A program made the position numbers and the translations under genes. The notes beneath the pieces are model-generated. The model had not been told where the DNA came from and did no database searches. It worked only from the letters and a program-made list of their open reading frames with translations. From contig CAXIPT010000007.1 in the NCBI GenBank assembly GCA_964030475.1, forward strand, positions 5,905,026 to 5,969,025: a DNA stretch of 64,000 nucleotides. The letters run 5' to 3'. Source of the DNA: Tethya wilhelma (Eukaryota; Porifera; Demospongiae; Tethyida; Tethyidae). Numbering within the stretch: position 1 is the stretch's first letter; each line of letters opens with the position of its first letter. Positions 35,263 through 45,805 of this stretch are shown here, piece by piece.

Positions 35263-37398
35263 TCAGTTAAACAGTTCAATCTCAAGTCCTATCTCATTGG
35301 CCATTTCCAAAACTGCTTCGTCTAGTATTTCAGCATGCATCTTTGGTGTGTGCAAGACAAACCTCTTCAAATTCTTTCCTCCATTCTTCCTCCAAGCCTC
35401 ATGTAAGATCTCCACAAACTCTGCAATATTTTGAATTAGTTTGCTGCCTTCCAAGATACTAATCTCAAGGGTGAAATGGTTTGGGTTAGGTAGAGAGAAC
35501 AGTGCATCGGAAAACGCAGAAACAGCTTCTTTTTTAAATGGTTTTGCTAGCACTGGTGCTTGTTGTATTAGATAGGAACGCATTGGAACCATTGCAAGCT
35601 TCTCCAGTGTCACAGTAGCGGCTGATATTGGCTTGAGAATACAATTTGTGAGAAACTCAAAGTCCATCACACCACCTAGCCCATCTGCAACGTTCATTAA
35701 ACCGCCATGCTCATGGTATCCAATCTCTAGACTTGTAAGTGTGCTATTCTTTAGAACTCTTTGAAATGGTTCCAGTGGAACATCTCCAGGCAAAAAGAGA
35801 GACAAATTCTTGACTTGGAAGCTAGTGTTGTCTGCAAGAATTGGTAAAGAAATCCCATTAGGAACACAGAAGACTTTCAAGCTGTTCAACTTGAGAGGTT
35901 GGAGGGAGCACAGCCATGAAGAAAAGTCTCGAGTTTCATCAACCGATATCGATCTTGTATAACCATTTGCACTAAACTGAAGAGACTTGTACTCTAAAGC
36001 AGAATCAGGCACATTGAGCAGCTGACTACTCACATTAGCTGAGACACTTTCATCTTTGCGAGGCTTGATCTCAATAAGCTCCAGCGACAGGCTCTGAGGA
36101 TGGGAACAGGGGGAGGTCAAGAAGTGAGATACTAGGTCTTGTAGACACGCACAACTGAAAATGTTAATACGTCTAAGAACAACATTTTCAAAGCTTGGAC
36201 TTTCAAAGAGTGAAATAAGTGCATCTACAAATGGCTGGCTATAAGCATCACTACGATATGCGTCAAGTACAAAGGAGGCAAGTGACTTTTGGCAAGAGAT
36301 GACAGTCGCAAGATAAGTGTAACCATTACCCGAAGCAGAAAAACCGTCAATGGAGAGCCTTGTTAGAGTGGTAAGAGGAGAAACAAATGATGGAAGAGTT
36401 GGTGACCGTTGGCACAAGTTTGACAGATATTCAAGATGGTCGTCGTTAATCACAGAAGAACGTTGCTTAAGCTCTAGACAGGACAGCATTGGTGGCTGGT
36501 TTGACTGTACCGTAGTCAACAGCGTTTCATAGCAACCATCCACACACAGCTTCAGAGAACTAACACACTTTAGAAAGGGACGTAGAACTCCAGCACCAAA
36601 GTGTCGGTAATCGTGTATGGCCACTGACAAGTACTTGGGATAGTACTGACACTCTTTCATTAGCAGAGAGATTGCCTCTGGATCTGGTAGACGGCCATTT
36701 CTTGTTTCAGAGACATAGCTAGCGTAGCAAGGTGGCACATAGAGACAGCGCTCATTGGCTTGCTTGTAGACACAAAGGTCTGCATTAAAACTACCAAAGT
36801 TTTTTCGATGAAAATCAGTCATTGCTAAAATTGGAGCAGTTTTATAATCGGCCACAGAAGGTAGAAACTTGTCAGCTCGAGATTGAGTATCACTAGGGTC
36901 ATTTTCATACACAGTGACAACTTTGTCTCCTGCAATGAGTGTGTTAACAATGTCGACTGGGACATTACCGTAAAACGAAGCTGGTGGTGGAAATACACAA
37001 AAAAACTTGGCATAGTCAATGTTCTCAAAGTAACCAGTGGGACGAGCACGATTGATAATGATATTGGCTAGAATGGCAAGGTAGCGCTCTCGAAATGTAT
37101 CACTATGGTGATACTGCTCAATTGCTGTCTTGTCAGCATCACTAGGGATTGAAATACCATTAGAGGCAAAGTACCTTGGTATGTGTTTCTTGTATAGGTG
37201 TTCCCAGATGGTCTCTGGGTCAATGCCATCAAACACACAGGTGTCTGCTAGCTTACACACATCTATGACTGGCAGGTGGACTAGCAACAGCCGTCGTAAA
37301 GTAGTAGGTAGACAGGTAAGGAGTTGAGGAGGGTAGGACTCCAGCTGTTGGACTATCTTGGAGAGACACAGGTCTTGAAGGGGAGCAGTGGAATACAT
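35263..37398 (-). CDS. F-box-like/LRR-like intronless protein, member 3
   Basis: Single exon, 711 aa, start MYSTAPLQDLCLSKIVQQ, intact. The F-box-like block (LPTTLRRLLLVHLPVIDVCK, IWEHLYKKH) spans about 23-72. A family-specific central segment with DKVVTVYENDPSD follows, then the conserved ERCLYVPPCYASYVSETRNG, then LRR-like repeats to the end (LEIELFN). Compared with members 1 and 2 it has a short insertion near the C-terminal third (MNVADGLGGV) shared with the fragment at 28750. I take it as the reference intact copy. Function not known; a substrate-receptor role is inferred only from the F-box-like pattern. Confidence 0.82.
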   Translation of the reverse strand: MYSTAPLQDLCLSKIVQQLESYPPQLLTCLPTTLRRLLLVHLPVIDVCKLADTCVFDGIDPETIWEHLYKKHIPRYFASNGISIPSDADKTAIEQYHHSDTFRERYLAILANIIINRARPTGYFENIDYAKFFCVFPPPASFYGNVPVDIVNTLIAGDKVVTVYENDPSDTQSRADKFLPSVADYKTAPILAMTDFHRKNFGSFNADLCVYKQANERCLYVPPCYASYVSETRNGRLPDPEAISLLMKECQYYPKYLSVAIHDYRHFGAGVLRPFLKCVSSLKLCVDGCYETLLTTVQSNQPPMLSCLELKQRSSVINDDHLEYLSNLCQRSPTLPSFVSPLTTLTRLSIDGFSASGNGYTYLATVISCQKSLASFVLDAYRSDAYSQPFVDALISLFESPSFENVVLRRINIFSCACLQDLVSHFLTSPCSHPQSLSLELIEIKPRKDESVSANVSSQLLNVPDSALEYKSLQFSANGYTRSISVDETRDFSSWLCSLQPLKLNSLKVFCVPNGISLPILADNTSFQVKNLSLFLPGDVPLEPFQRVLKNSTLTSLEIGYHEHGGLMNVADGLGGVMDFEFLTNCILKPISAATVTLEKLAMVPMRSYLIQQAPVLAKPFKKEAVSAFSDALFSLPNPNHFTLEISILEGSKLIQNIAEFVEILHEAWRKNGGKNLKRFVLHTPKMHAEILDEAVLEMANEIGLEIELFN

Positions 37399-37605
37399 CT
37401 TCGAACGTCAGAGGAAAAAATTAGTGGGCGTATCTCAGCTACGGATAATTAGAACATTCACATGCATGATTGAGGTGTATTGGTAAGCTAACAATAGCAG
37501 CTACCTGTATAATACTCTGCTTGGCACTGATTGCCAAAATTGGGCTCACTGAGTTCAGAAAATTGATCATCAAAAATAATACAATAAACAATTATAATAA
37601 TGGAA

Positions 37606-39783
37606 TTATTCAATTAACAGTCCAATTTCATTTGCCATTTGCAAAGCAGCACCGTACTGGCTAGAGTCTTTTACATCAACTAGTAGAATATTATTATCAT
37701 CAGTTAGATACAAAACAAACTTGTTTAACGTTCGTCTTGCAAGCCTGTTCCAAGACTCATGCAAGATCTCGATAAAGTCCACGGTACGGTGGTCAATTTG
37801 GTTGTATTCAGACACACAGATCTCAAGAGTTAGCTGGTCGAGATGAGGGAGAGAGAACAAAGCATCAGAAAAGATGGTGATGGATTCCTTGGAGAAAGAC
37901 TGCGTGCGAAACTTCTCTTTGTAGTGAGTGTCTTCGATAAGTGCAAGCATTTCTAATGTTGAATTTCTTGAGAGGCTAAGAGGCTTTAGAATGTTCTCTG
38001 CAACATGTTCAATGTCTATGGTACCACTGCAACATTTAAAACGAAGATTTCGTAGAATTTTGTTTTTAAAAAGTGAGTGAAGTGTTTCGGCAGAAATATT
38101 TTTTGTCCAACAGAGAGATAGATTTGTGACATGGAGACAGGAGTTCTGCACAAGAACAGGCAGGAAGTTGTCGTGTATATCGGTATGCTTTTCACGACAA
38201 AAAAACTTCAAAGTGTTCAACTTAAGTGGATGAATGGAACATACCCACGAGACCAATGTTTCTATCTCGTGGGCAGTTGATTCATCTTCATCAATACTTA
38301 AAATTAGAGACTTGTACTTGGACGCTGAGTCAGAAAGATGAAGTGAAGATGCTGCTGTTGCTAAAGGAGTCACGTTCTTAATCTCCAGTGACTGTAGTAT
38401 CAATGTCTGAGGCTGGGTGCGGGGTGAAGTTAGAAATCCCGTAATCAAATCTTGAATTAAGTTGCTACGAATTTCAACATGTTTGAGGGCAGCACTTTCA
38501 AAATGTGGACTTTGAAGGAACGCAATGAGAGCTTCTACAAATGACCGCCTTGCTTTAGTAGCATTGTATCGAATGGAACTTTTATAGTAGGTCGAATGAA
38601 GAGTAAAAGAAGTCAGTGTTTTTTGCCGAGAGATGAGAGTAGCTAACTCCATGAGGCCATTAGCTGATAGAACACCAATGAATGAGAGCTCCCTCAGATT
38701 GCACAGAGGGGAGACTACTGCAGGAACCGTGGGAGGACAGTTGGACAGCTCCACAATAATGGAGAGGCCATCATCAAAATTAGAATTACTGCCAGGTACA
38801 AGCTCCAAGCTGGAGAGGACAGATGTGCTGTTTGACAAGATTGCAGGCAGCAGTTTGACACATTCAGTGTAGAGAAGATAATCGTAAAGTTTTAGGCCAA
38901 CTAGTTGACTGTAAAACTGGCACAAGATGTCTGGTTCAAAGTGCTTGTATTCGAAAGACACCACTAAGTGTTTGGGATAAAATGCACACTCTTTCATCAG
39001 CAGAGAGATTGCGTCATCATCTCGTAGTCTAAAGTTAGTTGCTTCTGAGGCATAGTCAGAGTATCGAGGAGGGATATACTGATACAGCTCATTGGTTTGC
39101 TTGTAGAGGAAGTATTGTCTGAGAACTCCATTTCTGTGTTTATCGTAATCGGGAATAAAACTAAAGTAGATTTCTTCACCTTCTATCATTGTGAACACAT
39201 CAAGGTTGGACTCCTGGTCTTCACTTTTACTCTGTTCTCCTTTCCCTCTCTTCTCTACAATGGACATAGTGTGGATCTTTTCTCCAGCTACAAGGGTGTT
39301 TACAATATCGACAGGTGCCTTTGCAAGAAATGACATTGGAAGTGGTTTTTCAGACGTGTTTGTGAGAGCCATTTCTAGTCTGGGGTTGTAGCCATACTCT
39401 ACTCCAAACTGACCAGATGGGCGGGCATAGTTTATGAGAATGATGGCAATAATGGTCAGGTAACGTTCACGGAATGAAGTTATCGGAAGTTCATCAATAT
39501 TCTTCTTATGAAGTTCGTTGTGTGAAGCATGGAAAGACTTGTCACAAATAAAGTACCTTGGTGTGTGTTTCTTGTAGAGGTGTTCCCAGATGGTCTCTGG
39601 GTCAATGCCATCAAACACACAGGTGTCTGCTAGCTTACACACATCTATGACTGGCAGGTGGACTAGCAACAACCGTCGTAGAGTTGGAGGTAGACAGGCA
39701 AGGAGTTGACAAGGGTAGGACTCCAGCTGTTGGATGATCTTGGAGAGACACAGGTCTTGAAGGGGAGCAGTGGAATACATCAT
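37606..39783 (-). CDS. F-box-like/LRR-like intronless protein, divergent member 4
   Basis: Single exon, 725 aa, start MMYSTAPLQDLCLSKIIQQ. The first 75 or so codons are nearly identical in DNA to the other members (a handful of differences in about 225 bp), up to HLYKKHTPRYF. After that the protein diverges abruptly (ICDKSFHASHNELHKK) and the remainder is only distantly similar, though the layout is kept (YKQTNELYQYIPPRYSDYAS; LISRQKTLTSFTLH). This mosaic points to gene conversion or strong constraint limited to the F-box-like module. Confidence 0.82.
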   Translation of the reverse strand: MMYSTAPLQDLCLSKIIQQLESYPCQLLACLPPTLRRLLLVHLPVIDVCKLADTCVFDGIDPETIWEHLYKKHTPRYFICDKSFHASHNELHKKNIDELPITSFRERYLTIIAIILINYARPSGQFGVEYGYNPRLEMALTNTSEKPLPMSFLAKAPVDIVNTLVAGEKIHTMSIVEKRGKGEQSKSEDQESNLDVFTMIEGEEIYFSFIPDYDKHRNGVLRQYFLYKQTNELYQYIPPRYSDYASEATNFRLRDDDAISLLMKECAFYPKHLVVSFEYKHFEPDILCQFYSQLVGLKLYDYLLYTECVKLLPAILSNSTSVLSSLELVPGSNSNFDDGLSIIVELSNCPPTVPAVVSPLCNLRELSFIGVLSANGLMELATLISRQKTLTSFTLHSTYYKSSIRYNATKARRSFVEALIAFLQSPHFESAALKHVEIRSNLIQDLITGFLTSPRTQPQTLILQSLEIKNVTPLATAASSLHLSDSASKYKSLILSIDEDESTAHEIETLVSWVCSIHPLKLNTLKFFCREKHTDIHDNFLPVLVQNSCLHVTNLSLCWTKNISAETLHSLFKNKILRNLRFKCCSGTIDIEHVAENILKPLSLSRNSTLEMLALIEDTHYKEKFRTQSFSKESITIFSDALFSLPHLDQLTLEICVSEYNQIDHRTVDFIEILHESWNRLARRTLNKFVLYLTDDNNILLVDVKDSSQYGAALQMANEIGLLIE

Positions 39784-40267
39784 CAGCTGAAGTTTTGATC
39801 AGTACATGGTTAATCTATAATGAGAGTATTGGAAAGATGAAATCAACATACCTTATTTGCATTTGAGCCAGCACATGGTAAAGTGGGCGTATCTCATTCT
39901 CGCGAATATAGATCACGTGGTGGGCGCATATATTTAATGCTAAATATATGCGACTGTGTTCCACCCCACCTTGCCTTTGCACACAATAAATAATGCTTAT
40001 ATCACAACCTACAATATAATGGACACACTAAACTATTACAGCACATATGCACAAAACCAAACACACACATATAAACACAGAGAGATCAGAAAAACAAACA
40101 AAATATTAAATATAAAAGAGAGAGAAATGTATTGCCAAGTTGTTAGTAGCTTGTGACAACCTCTAGTGAACGTGTAGCAAAGATCTGGAGTAGCTAACAC
40201 TTCAATTGTGTGTATGAGTATATCCTGGGTTGCTACGTGTTGCCATGGTTGTGAGCACATGTAGAGG
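39784..40267. other. intergenic, member 4 to NHR gene
   Basis: Promoter side of member 4 and 3' side of the NHR gene. AT-rich, no gene seen. Confidence 0.5.
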
Positions 40268-40318
40268 TCACCCTGTGATGTCCAGGTCAGAGTCATCACT
40301 GCAGCTCATTGTTTCATC

Positions 40319-40370
<52 letters not shown>

Positions 40371-41049
40371 AAACACGAAACATTATTTGCAGCCATCATG
40401 TGTTCAAAAAGCTTTTGCAATTGTGTTACTCAAACTTGATACGAAGAAATAGCCTGCAGCTGTCAACTACTTTCACATGGCCCAAATATAAAGATCAAAT
40501 TATATTTAACAGATCAAGGAGCTCTTGACATTGATGTTATCAAAGCCGGACTTATTTCAAACTCATATATATACCATAGTAAAATCAGAGATTACTAAGT
40601 TAGGATTTTTAAGGGAAATTAATGTGATATAACATAAACCACATGAAACACTAGCGTGCACACATGTCTGCTTTCGGAACAGAAAAAGAAACTTACCAAA
40701 TAAAAAATCAGATTTAATTTTCCTAGCTAGTCCATAAATGTCTGCAAATCCCCACATTGGTTTGTCCGTGGTGACTCCACTCCAAGCCACACCTTGGTCA
40801 ACTCCATCCAGGAAATATCTCAGTTCTCCCTCTTTATTTACCATACAACCTACTGATTGGCCAACTCCTAAACTTTCTAGATTAAAATCCACTCTTCTCT
40901 CTTGTCCATTATGATGTACAGTACTAGCTGAAAGAATCCAGTAGTCTGAACTCCTATAGAGGTCTAATGCTCCCGAAGGAACTGCTATATTGTCCGGACA
41001 TAGAACTGTAAATCCAAATCTCTGTGTGTGCACACATATAAATGTGCAA

Positions 41050-41081
<32 letters not shown>

Positions 41082-41383
41082 ATGAGAGAAAGAAAATGTG
41101 TAACCACCAGAGCATGGTGTGCTTTATTTAGAAACGCCACAACTAATGTCATTCTCCACACATACATGTACACTTCCAATATTTCCCGACTCACAATCGA
41201 TCCAGCCCAGCCTCCTCCTTTATCTAACAACTTGACTTGAAACATACTACCTAAAGGAATCGGCTGTTCTGTAAAAACGACGGCCTTGTTGTAACTGTCC
41301 ACTCGGTGGGCGACCGTATCTTCTTCAGACAAACGAATGTTCTGTCCGTGCTTTCTGTGAAATGCTCCAGGCCTTCTGGCCAT
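40268..41383 (-). CDS. NHR (Neuralized-repeat) domain protein
   Basis: Three exons, 41195-41383, 40697-41021 and 40268-40317, give 187 aa. Residues 1 to about 170 form one NHR domain: FHRKHGQNIRLSEEDTVAHR, VVFTEQPIPLGSMFQVKLLD, GWAGSIRFGFTV, and the C-terminal CMVNKEGELRYFLDGVDQG. NHR domains bind proteins in Neuralized-type E3 ligases; no RING is present here. The short last exon supplies an acidic tail (ETMSCSDDSDLDITG) and its acceptor uses an AG/CT tract. The NHR is closely related to that of the next gene upstream (41748-43806), with the same intron position and exon-2 length (325 nt), so the two are tandem duplicates. Confidence 0.82.
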
Positions 41384-41747
41384 CGCACACCCTCCGATCC
41401 TTGGGACAAACAGCTACGCTATCTTGGCATTAATTCACGCTGGACACGATGATGGGTGTATGTAGTACTTGTACACACAGTGGCGACACACCTACCTAGC
41501 CACCACACACTGACACAGCAGAGAGAGCAACCCTTTCCAATAGATGCCAATCAGGCTGTGATTTTTGACAATGAATATTGGTATATTAAACATTTAATTT
41601 GAAACACACAGCTGCAAATGTAACAGTATTGACTAATTCACACAATAAAACTATGCAAAAAAAATATACTAGCAAACAATCAATTTCAAAGATTTTACAT
41701 ACATAAAAAAATTAATGATTATCGATATACAAGCATTCCATTTCATC

Positions 41748-43806
41748 TCACACTCTGTTCCTAGGTCGAGGTGTTGGAATCTTGTTGAGAGTGTTCAAGA
41801 TGGATGCCATGGTCGGACGCTCTGAGGGGTTTGGCTTAGTACAGGAGATGATAAGGTCGTACATGAGCTGCCACATTCTTTGGACTTGTCTAAACAAGTT
41901 TCTCCTGTTCTCAGTCGTTGGCATGGTCTTGGTGATCACCTCTGCCAGGAGGACGCCATAACTGAACACATCCACCTTTGGTGTCTGGGGTGGCAGTTGG
42001 GCATCAGGATCTGCCGGGGGAAACACCTCAGGGGCTGTGTAGCAGATGGCACCAGGAGCAGCTGTCCTCGAGTCCTTCACTTTGTTTGCCGATCCAAAGT
42101 CAGAGAGCTTGGCTCTGTAGGACCCCCCCTGAAGGCTCTCCAGGAGGACGTTGGGTGCACTCACGTCCCTGTGGATGATGGGCTCCTGGTGCTCATGGAG
42201 ATAGTGGAGGGCATAGGCCACGTCACGGAAGATGGACACTCTAGCTGTCCCAAGGTCCATGGTGTTGTAGGCGTGACGTAGGTCCATGTCCAACAGCTCC
42301 ACCACCAGCAGTGGTGTCTCCATACCTCTCTCCACTCTATCGTCAATGACAGCTGCCACAAAACGAACCAGGTTGGGATGTTGAACGCTGGCCATGATCT
42401 GAATCTCCCTCTTCATCTGTCGAATGGTGTAAGGTTGTTGGAGGATCTCTTTGAAGGCCTTCTTCACAGCAACGGGTTGACCTCTGAACTTTCCCTTCAA
42501 GATGTGGCCCCACCCCCCTCGTCCTATCTCCTCAGTGACCTCCACCTCCTCCCGAGGGACGTTCCAAGATCCCTCATCACCCTGAGGGGGGACAACCACC
42601 GCAGTGGAATTGAGGGTGTGGTTGTGTGCTATTGCCTCTTCTAGTTGTCGACAGAGTTCTTCCACTTGAGCTCCAAATCTCTCTCTCTCCTCAGTCGCTG
42701 ATCTTCTCTGTTCCTCTAATTCCACTCTCTGTTCTTCCACTTGAGCTTCAAATCTCTCTCTCTCTTCAGCTGATGATCTTCTCTCTTCCTCTAATTCCAT
42801 TCTGTGCTCTTCTAGTAATTGGTCCCTCTGCTCCTGTAATGACTGCAGTCTTAGTCTATGGTCTTCTAATTGAACTCTCTCCTCCTCCAGCTGTTCTCGG
42901 AGGGTGGTATTTTCCCTCTGTAAACTAGTTAGCAACTTCTGTTGATCCTGGCTTTCTTTTGTCTTCAGTGTAAGTTGCTGTACAAGTGATTCTATATCTA
43001 TAGGTGGGACTGTGTTTGAGATAAAGATGATAAACAAAATTTTAATGTTATACTGACATACACTAATGTATCAAATCAATAATTACTATAAACAACCAAT
43101 AATTACATTTTAGGCAAATGACATACAATATTAAGTTTCATCGTAATCTATTGGTAGCAAACTATAGGCCTCACCAGTAAAATAGTCAGACTTCACTTTA
43201 GCAGTTTGTCCATAGAGATGAGCATATCCCCACATTGGTTTGTCTGTGGTGACTCCACTCCAAGCCACACCTTGGTCCACTCCATCCAGGAAATATCTCA
43301 GTTCTCCCTCTTTATTTACCATACAACCTAATGATTGGCCAACTCTTAATAGATCAAAGACTTTGAATTCCTTCCTCTTCCCATTGTGATGGAATCCACA
43401 ATCTGTGATTACCCAGTACTTCGGACTCTCATGATATTCTAACATATCACTTGAAGGAACACTTATGTCTCTAGGACATTCTACTGTAAATCCGATTTGC
43501 TGTGTGTGTGCGTGTGTGGGGTGTGGGTGTACTCTCATTCCCAGCCCCTTAGAGTAGAATTAGACTCACCAGATGACCTGCCCATACTGCTTCTTGCAAT
43601 ATTTTCACTTGAAACAAACTATTTAATGGAATTGGCTTCTCTGAAAATATTGCAGCATCTTTGTACTCCTTAGGTGATCTCGTGGCCACAGTGTCTCCTT
43701 CAGACAACTGAATGTTCCCTCCATGTTTCTTATGAAACCTCCCAAGCTCACTCAGCCCAGGATTATTGGCTTCTTGAAGCTGCTGCCTCACTTCCTGGTT
43801 CCCCAT
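41748..43806 (-). CDS. NHR-coiled coil-protein kinase fusion
   Basis: Exons 43570-43806, 43175-43499 and 41748-43009 give 607 aa. The exon 2-3 junction (ACTG to TC) opens the frame through FTVPPIDIE, joining an NHR domain (about 1-187) to a coiled coil (about 195-320, repeated EERERFEAQVEEQ) and a kinase domain (about 344-600). Kinase landmarks are present: glycine loop GRGGWG, VAVKK lysine, HRDVSAPN catalytic loop, DFG, and APE. The style is tyrosine-kinase-like (TKL), predicted active. The NHR would recruit substrates and the coiled coil would dimerise; this is inference. Intron 2 contains an in-frame stop soon after the donor, so retained-intron transcripts would encode an NHR-only form. 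Confidence 0.85.
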
Positions 43807-43909
43807 TTAACAGTCTACCACGCCCTTTTACTGCACAATATTTTAACATTGAACTAAAATAATTTCTAAGTATTTACAGTTTATTACAATCCCCTACTAA
43901 ACATCATCT

Positions 43910-44661
43910 CTAGCTATCCCCAGCTGGTTCATCTGTAGGTGTGTCTCCATCTCCCCCTCCTCCAGTGGCTGTGGCACTACTAGTCTCTGTCTTAGCTTCA
44001 CTCTTATCTTCTTCCTTCTTTCTCTCACCCTCCTCCTTCCCCTCTCCCTCCTTGTCTGCTTGCTTCTCTTCAACCTTTAGCTCTCCCATCTTTTGAGTGA
44101 GAGTATCGTCATCTTCTTTGGCCTCAGTTGGTCTGTACTGCTCAAAGGCATCCTTGAATTTATTGGCATCTAAAGAAGGACACAAATGAAGAACTACAAG
44201 TGCTGTTTTCTTACAAAAAATAGAACACGTGATGTTTCGTGACGTTTTTGTTGACCATTGTGCAATACACGTACGTACATGGAGCTAGTATCCAAACGTG
44301 ATTGCGCTAGAAACAAAACAAAAATGTCACAAAAGGACATAGAATGTCATAAACCGACAAAAAATTTATTTTTAGTAACAAAACGGCGCTTATATAGTTC
44401 CCATCCAACAACAAAGACTAGAATACTAATTACTTATATTCACCCCATAAATAAATATTAGCACTGAATAACTAATGCAACATTATCTTGCTCACAAAAA
44501 CACATCTAGTTAGTGACAGTGTTGTCTTACTCTCAGCGTTCTTGAATCTTATGGCCAGCTGTTCCACCTTGGCCTCTTCATCAGCGAAGTCCGCCTGCAC
44601 CGTCCACACCCAGGCTCTGTCACTGCCGAGGCTGGAGGTCAGCTTCATGTCAGCCGTCACT

Positions 44662-44745
<84 letters not shown>

Positions 44746-45641
44746 GTACAGCACAAAAATTTGGTGGATTTTAATATTGGCTGATTTGCAGTTTTGGTAA
44801 GGACGGAAAAGATGCATAATCCACAAAACTGTCATTTTTGTGCAGCACATATGGAATACATGTATTGCTGTCTGTGCTACTGCCAAAATAAAATCCTCCA
44901 ATCATGAAATTTTTGACAATCTGCCAAATTTTATTCCACCAATATTTTGTGCTATACAGTTGACATAACTCAGAGAGCCTGGGCATGATGCCACACCCAC
45001 AACTTACGGTAATGGTTGGCACATATCTTGTGTGTCTTGTCCCTCCTCATAAGGAGTCTCACACTACCTCCCCTTGTCTTGTTCCTGAGGAGCTTCACCT
45101 CCCCCGTCCCCCTCTCCTTCCACTCCGGGGGGTCAGCACTGAAGTCAAAACGAAACAACTTGGCCCTCCTGTAAAGAGAGGACACATTGCATCAATACCA
45201 GAGGAGGTGGGTCACTGCTGAGTCAGCAGGTAGGTGAGTGTGACACGATTGGAATGAAATTGCAGCAAACAGCCACGTTTACAACAGTTTAAGTGGAGTC
45301 TGACTTACACCATTAATGTTAGCTGTACAGTACAACACATTTAAACTACTTATGCAAGCAAATTATGTCATATTTGGTCACACTACAATAATTTTATGGG
45401 ATAGACCTGGCACCACTTGCAATTTCTAAGTTATTTATGAGTTTATTTAGAAACTTACATTTTAAACAGTTCTTCTTCGTCTTCTTCCAGAGTCTTTATC
45501 TCGACTGGTTTTAGTTTGACGATGGGCTCGAAATGAACATCAGGGCTTTCAACCACCTCTTCCTGCGCCTACAGAACAACAACCACACTTACACCGACGC
45601 CATTACCCCGTCCCATCCACACTGACCTGCACCGTAGCCAT
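43910..45641 (-). CDS. RANBP1: Ran-binding protein 1
   Basis: Five exons, 45627-45641, 45459-45568, 45008-45168, 44531-44659 and 43910-44169, give 224 aa. The Ran-binding domain spans about 18-150 with hallmark stretches [51 protein letters not shown] and [16 protein letters not shown] Lys/Glu-rich C-terminal tail follows, where vertebrate RANBP1 also has an acidic tail with an export signal. RANBP1 binds RanGTP in the cytoplasm and stimulates RanGAP-driven hydrolysis in nuclear transport. Divergent from FKBP6 across 164 bp. Confidence 0.96.
44748..44957. mobile_element. short TIR element in RANBP1 intron 3
   Basis: Imperfect terminal inverted repeats: agcacaaaaatttggtgga on the left, and the reverse complement of tccaccaatattttgtgct on the right, flanked by TA on both sides. 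About 210 bp, no ORF. It sits next to a long GA tract. Probably a MITE of a TA-inserting family; boundaries approximate. Confidence 0.5.
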
Positions 45642-45805
45642 TGTAGCTGTGATAGATTGGTGTGAGAAAATTATATATGAAGCCTGAACAAACCGCTTTG
45701 AATTCTGCTGACTGTGCAAAAATTGACCATGTGCGTAATCACGTGATCACCCACGTGGCTTAATAATACTTGCAGAGGTGAAAGACAGAAAGAAAAGCTG
45801 TAGTT
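45642..45805. promoter_or_regulatory. RANBP1/FKBP6 divergent promoter
   Basis: 164 bp between start codons. It contains tcacgtgatc and a second cacgtg within cccacgtggc (about 45740-45761), two E-box-type palindromes 10 bp apart. No TATA box is obvious. Confidence 0.5.

Noticed and set aside
26487..39783. NLR (NACHT-LRR) immune receptors
   Set aside because: No P-loop, NACHT, NB-ARC or death-fold segment is present; only the LRR-like body resembles NLRs.
26487..39783. Retrotransposon origin with coding capacity
   Set aside because: No reverse transcriptase, integrase, LTR or poly-A tail next to the copies; intronless state alone is not enough.
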